From Symbiodinium natans (Eukaryota; Sar; Dinophyceae; Suessiales; Symbiodiniaceae), in NCBI GenBank assembly GCA_905221605.1, contig CAJNDS010002760.1, positions 161,501-225,500 of the forward strand: a DNA stretch of 64,000 nt. Reading direction: 5' to 3'. Positions within the stretch are counted from its first letter, which is position 1, and the number at the start of each line of letters is the position of its first letter. The notes beneath the pieces are model-generated. The model saw nothing but the letters and a program-made list of their open reading frames with translations, was not told the DNA's origin and ran no database searches. A program made the position numbers and the translations under genes. Shown here in pieces: positions 63,380-64,000 of this stretch.

Positions 63380-63489
63380 TTCATATATTCGGGTGTGCCA
63401 CAAGCTGGAAGCCATAAATAACGCCGCAGAACTGTCCTCAGGCCTTAGGTTGTCAGCATCTTGGATCTTCTTGGGAAGCTCTTGCAGAA
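63380..63489 (-). CDS. Exon candidate, strand uncertain (minus: LPKKIQDADNLRPEDSS)
   Basis: On the minus strand it reads KFLQELPKKIQDADNLRPED then SSAALFMASSLWHTRI, more protein-like than the open plus frame CHKLEAINNAAELSSG. If real, it is the only convincing minus-strand coding island. Confidence 0.33.
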
Positions 63490-63742
63490 ACTTAGGGTTT
63501 AGGGTTCAGGGTTTAAGGTTTAAGGTTTTGGGTTTAGGGTTTAGGGTGTTGCTCGTGGAAGAACCTCCTGGGCAGGTGCTTGGCAGACATACCCACACCT
63601 GACGCTGAAAACCCCAAACCCCAAACCCCAAACCCTAAACCCTACACCCTAAACCCCAAGCCCCAAACCCTAAACAAACCCTAAAACCCTAAACCCTAAA
63701 ACCCTAAACCCCAAACCCTCAACCCTAAAGCCCTTGAAGACT

Positions 63743-63843
63743 GAAGGCGCATCCCGGCTCTCAGCCTCTAGACTGGCGATTGCAAACCAGCTTGGGGTGG
63801 GGCGGACAGCCTACAACAAAATGTGCAAGGGGAGGATTGCGGG
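63743..63843 (+). CDS. Exon candidate with HTH-like peptide (LAIANQLGVGRTAYNKMCKG)
   Basis: About 33 open codons with an internal CTCTCAG acceptor. RLAIANQLGVGRTAYNK has the helix-turn-helix spacing (A-x-x-L-G-V) seen in DNA-binding and transposase N-termini. Short, so tentative. Confidence 0.35.
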
Positions 63844-63844
63844 G

Positions 63845-63957
63845 CTAAACCCTAAACCCTAAACCCTAGACCCTAGACCCTAGACCCTAGACCCTAGACC
63901 CTAAACCCTAAACCCTAAACCCTAGACCCTAGACCCTAAACCCTAAACCCTAAACCC
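63845..63957 (-). repeat. CCCTAGA/CCCTAAA array ending in poly-G
   Basis: Alternating blocks of CCCTAGA and CCCTAAA, followed by a 20-G run at 63961-63980. Confidence 0.92.
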
Positions 63958-64000
63958 GAGGGGGGGGGGGGGGGGGGGGGTGTGGGGTAGTTTTGGCTTG

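Noticed and set aside
2700-64000. A chromosome end (true telomere)
   Set aside because: The TTTAGGG/CCCTAAA arrays are short, interspersed, in both orientations and embedded among exons and elements; no terminal array is present.
1-64000. Dinoflagellate spliced-leader relics (CCGTAGCCATTTTGGCTCAAG type) marking retrocopied genes
   Set aside because: I read for the motif and found no convincing match.

Overview
The window looks like nuclear DNA of a dinoflagellate, probably from the Symbiodinium/Cladocopium/Effrenium/Polarella breadth. I base this on a Ty1/copia Pol polyprotein of the type abundant in those genomes, plant-type telomere-like TTTAGGG repeats scattered everywhere, very short exons with GC as well as GT donors, and same-strand gene order. 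I could not run a search. I saw no prokaryotic operon, rRNA, tRNA or CRISPR.

Layout. 1-2193 is the 3' part of a copia retrotransposon. 4.4-16.3 kb holds exons that I read as the C-terminal two thirds of a SUMO-activating enzyme subunit (UBA2/SAE2). They are 20-110 bp each, on the + strand, separated by introns full of TTTAGGG/CCCTAAA arrays and small inverted-repeat elements. 17.1-18.9 kb is a 52-bp minisatellite. 19-35 kb holds many further exon-like islands of the same kind; several end in stop codons, so several short-exon genes follow one another on the + strand. I cannot name these. 35.3-40.9 kb and 46.1-56.4 kb are two copies of a giant, apparently non-coding repeat element with 37-bp inverted ends; the first copy runs into a 100-N assembly gap. 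Between them, 41.5-45.3 kb carries exons of a GT77-type nucleotide-sugar glycosyltransferase, whose last exon may lie beyond the second giant element at 56.46 kb. 56.8-64 kb returns to short exon islands, MITE-like elements and telomere-like arrays.

Main observation. The telomere-like arrays are ordered relative to exons. Downstream of an exon they usually read TTTAGGG (G-rich); upstream of the next exon they nearly always read CCCTAAA (C-rich). A transcript would therefore carry complementary repeats at the two ends of one intron, G-triplets near the donor, and a pyrimidine-rich, CTAAA-containing tract near the acceptor. Several introns are bounded by direct repeats (up to 13 bp) that restore the exon when one copy is removed, as expected of introner-type insertions. 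One intron coincides with a MITE that has itself been invaded by a TTTAGGG array. Most long open frames in the window are artefacts of simple repeats and are not genes.
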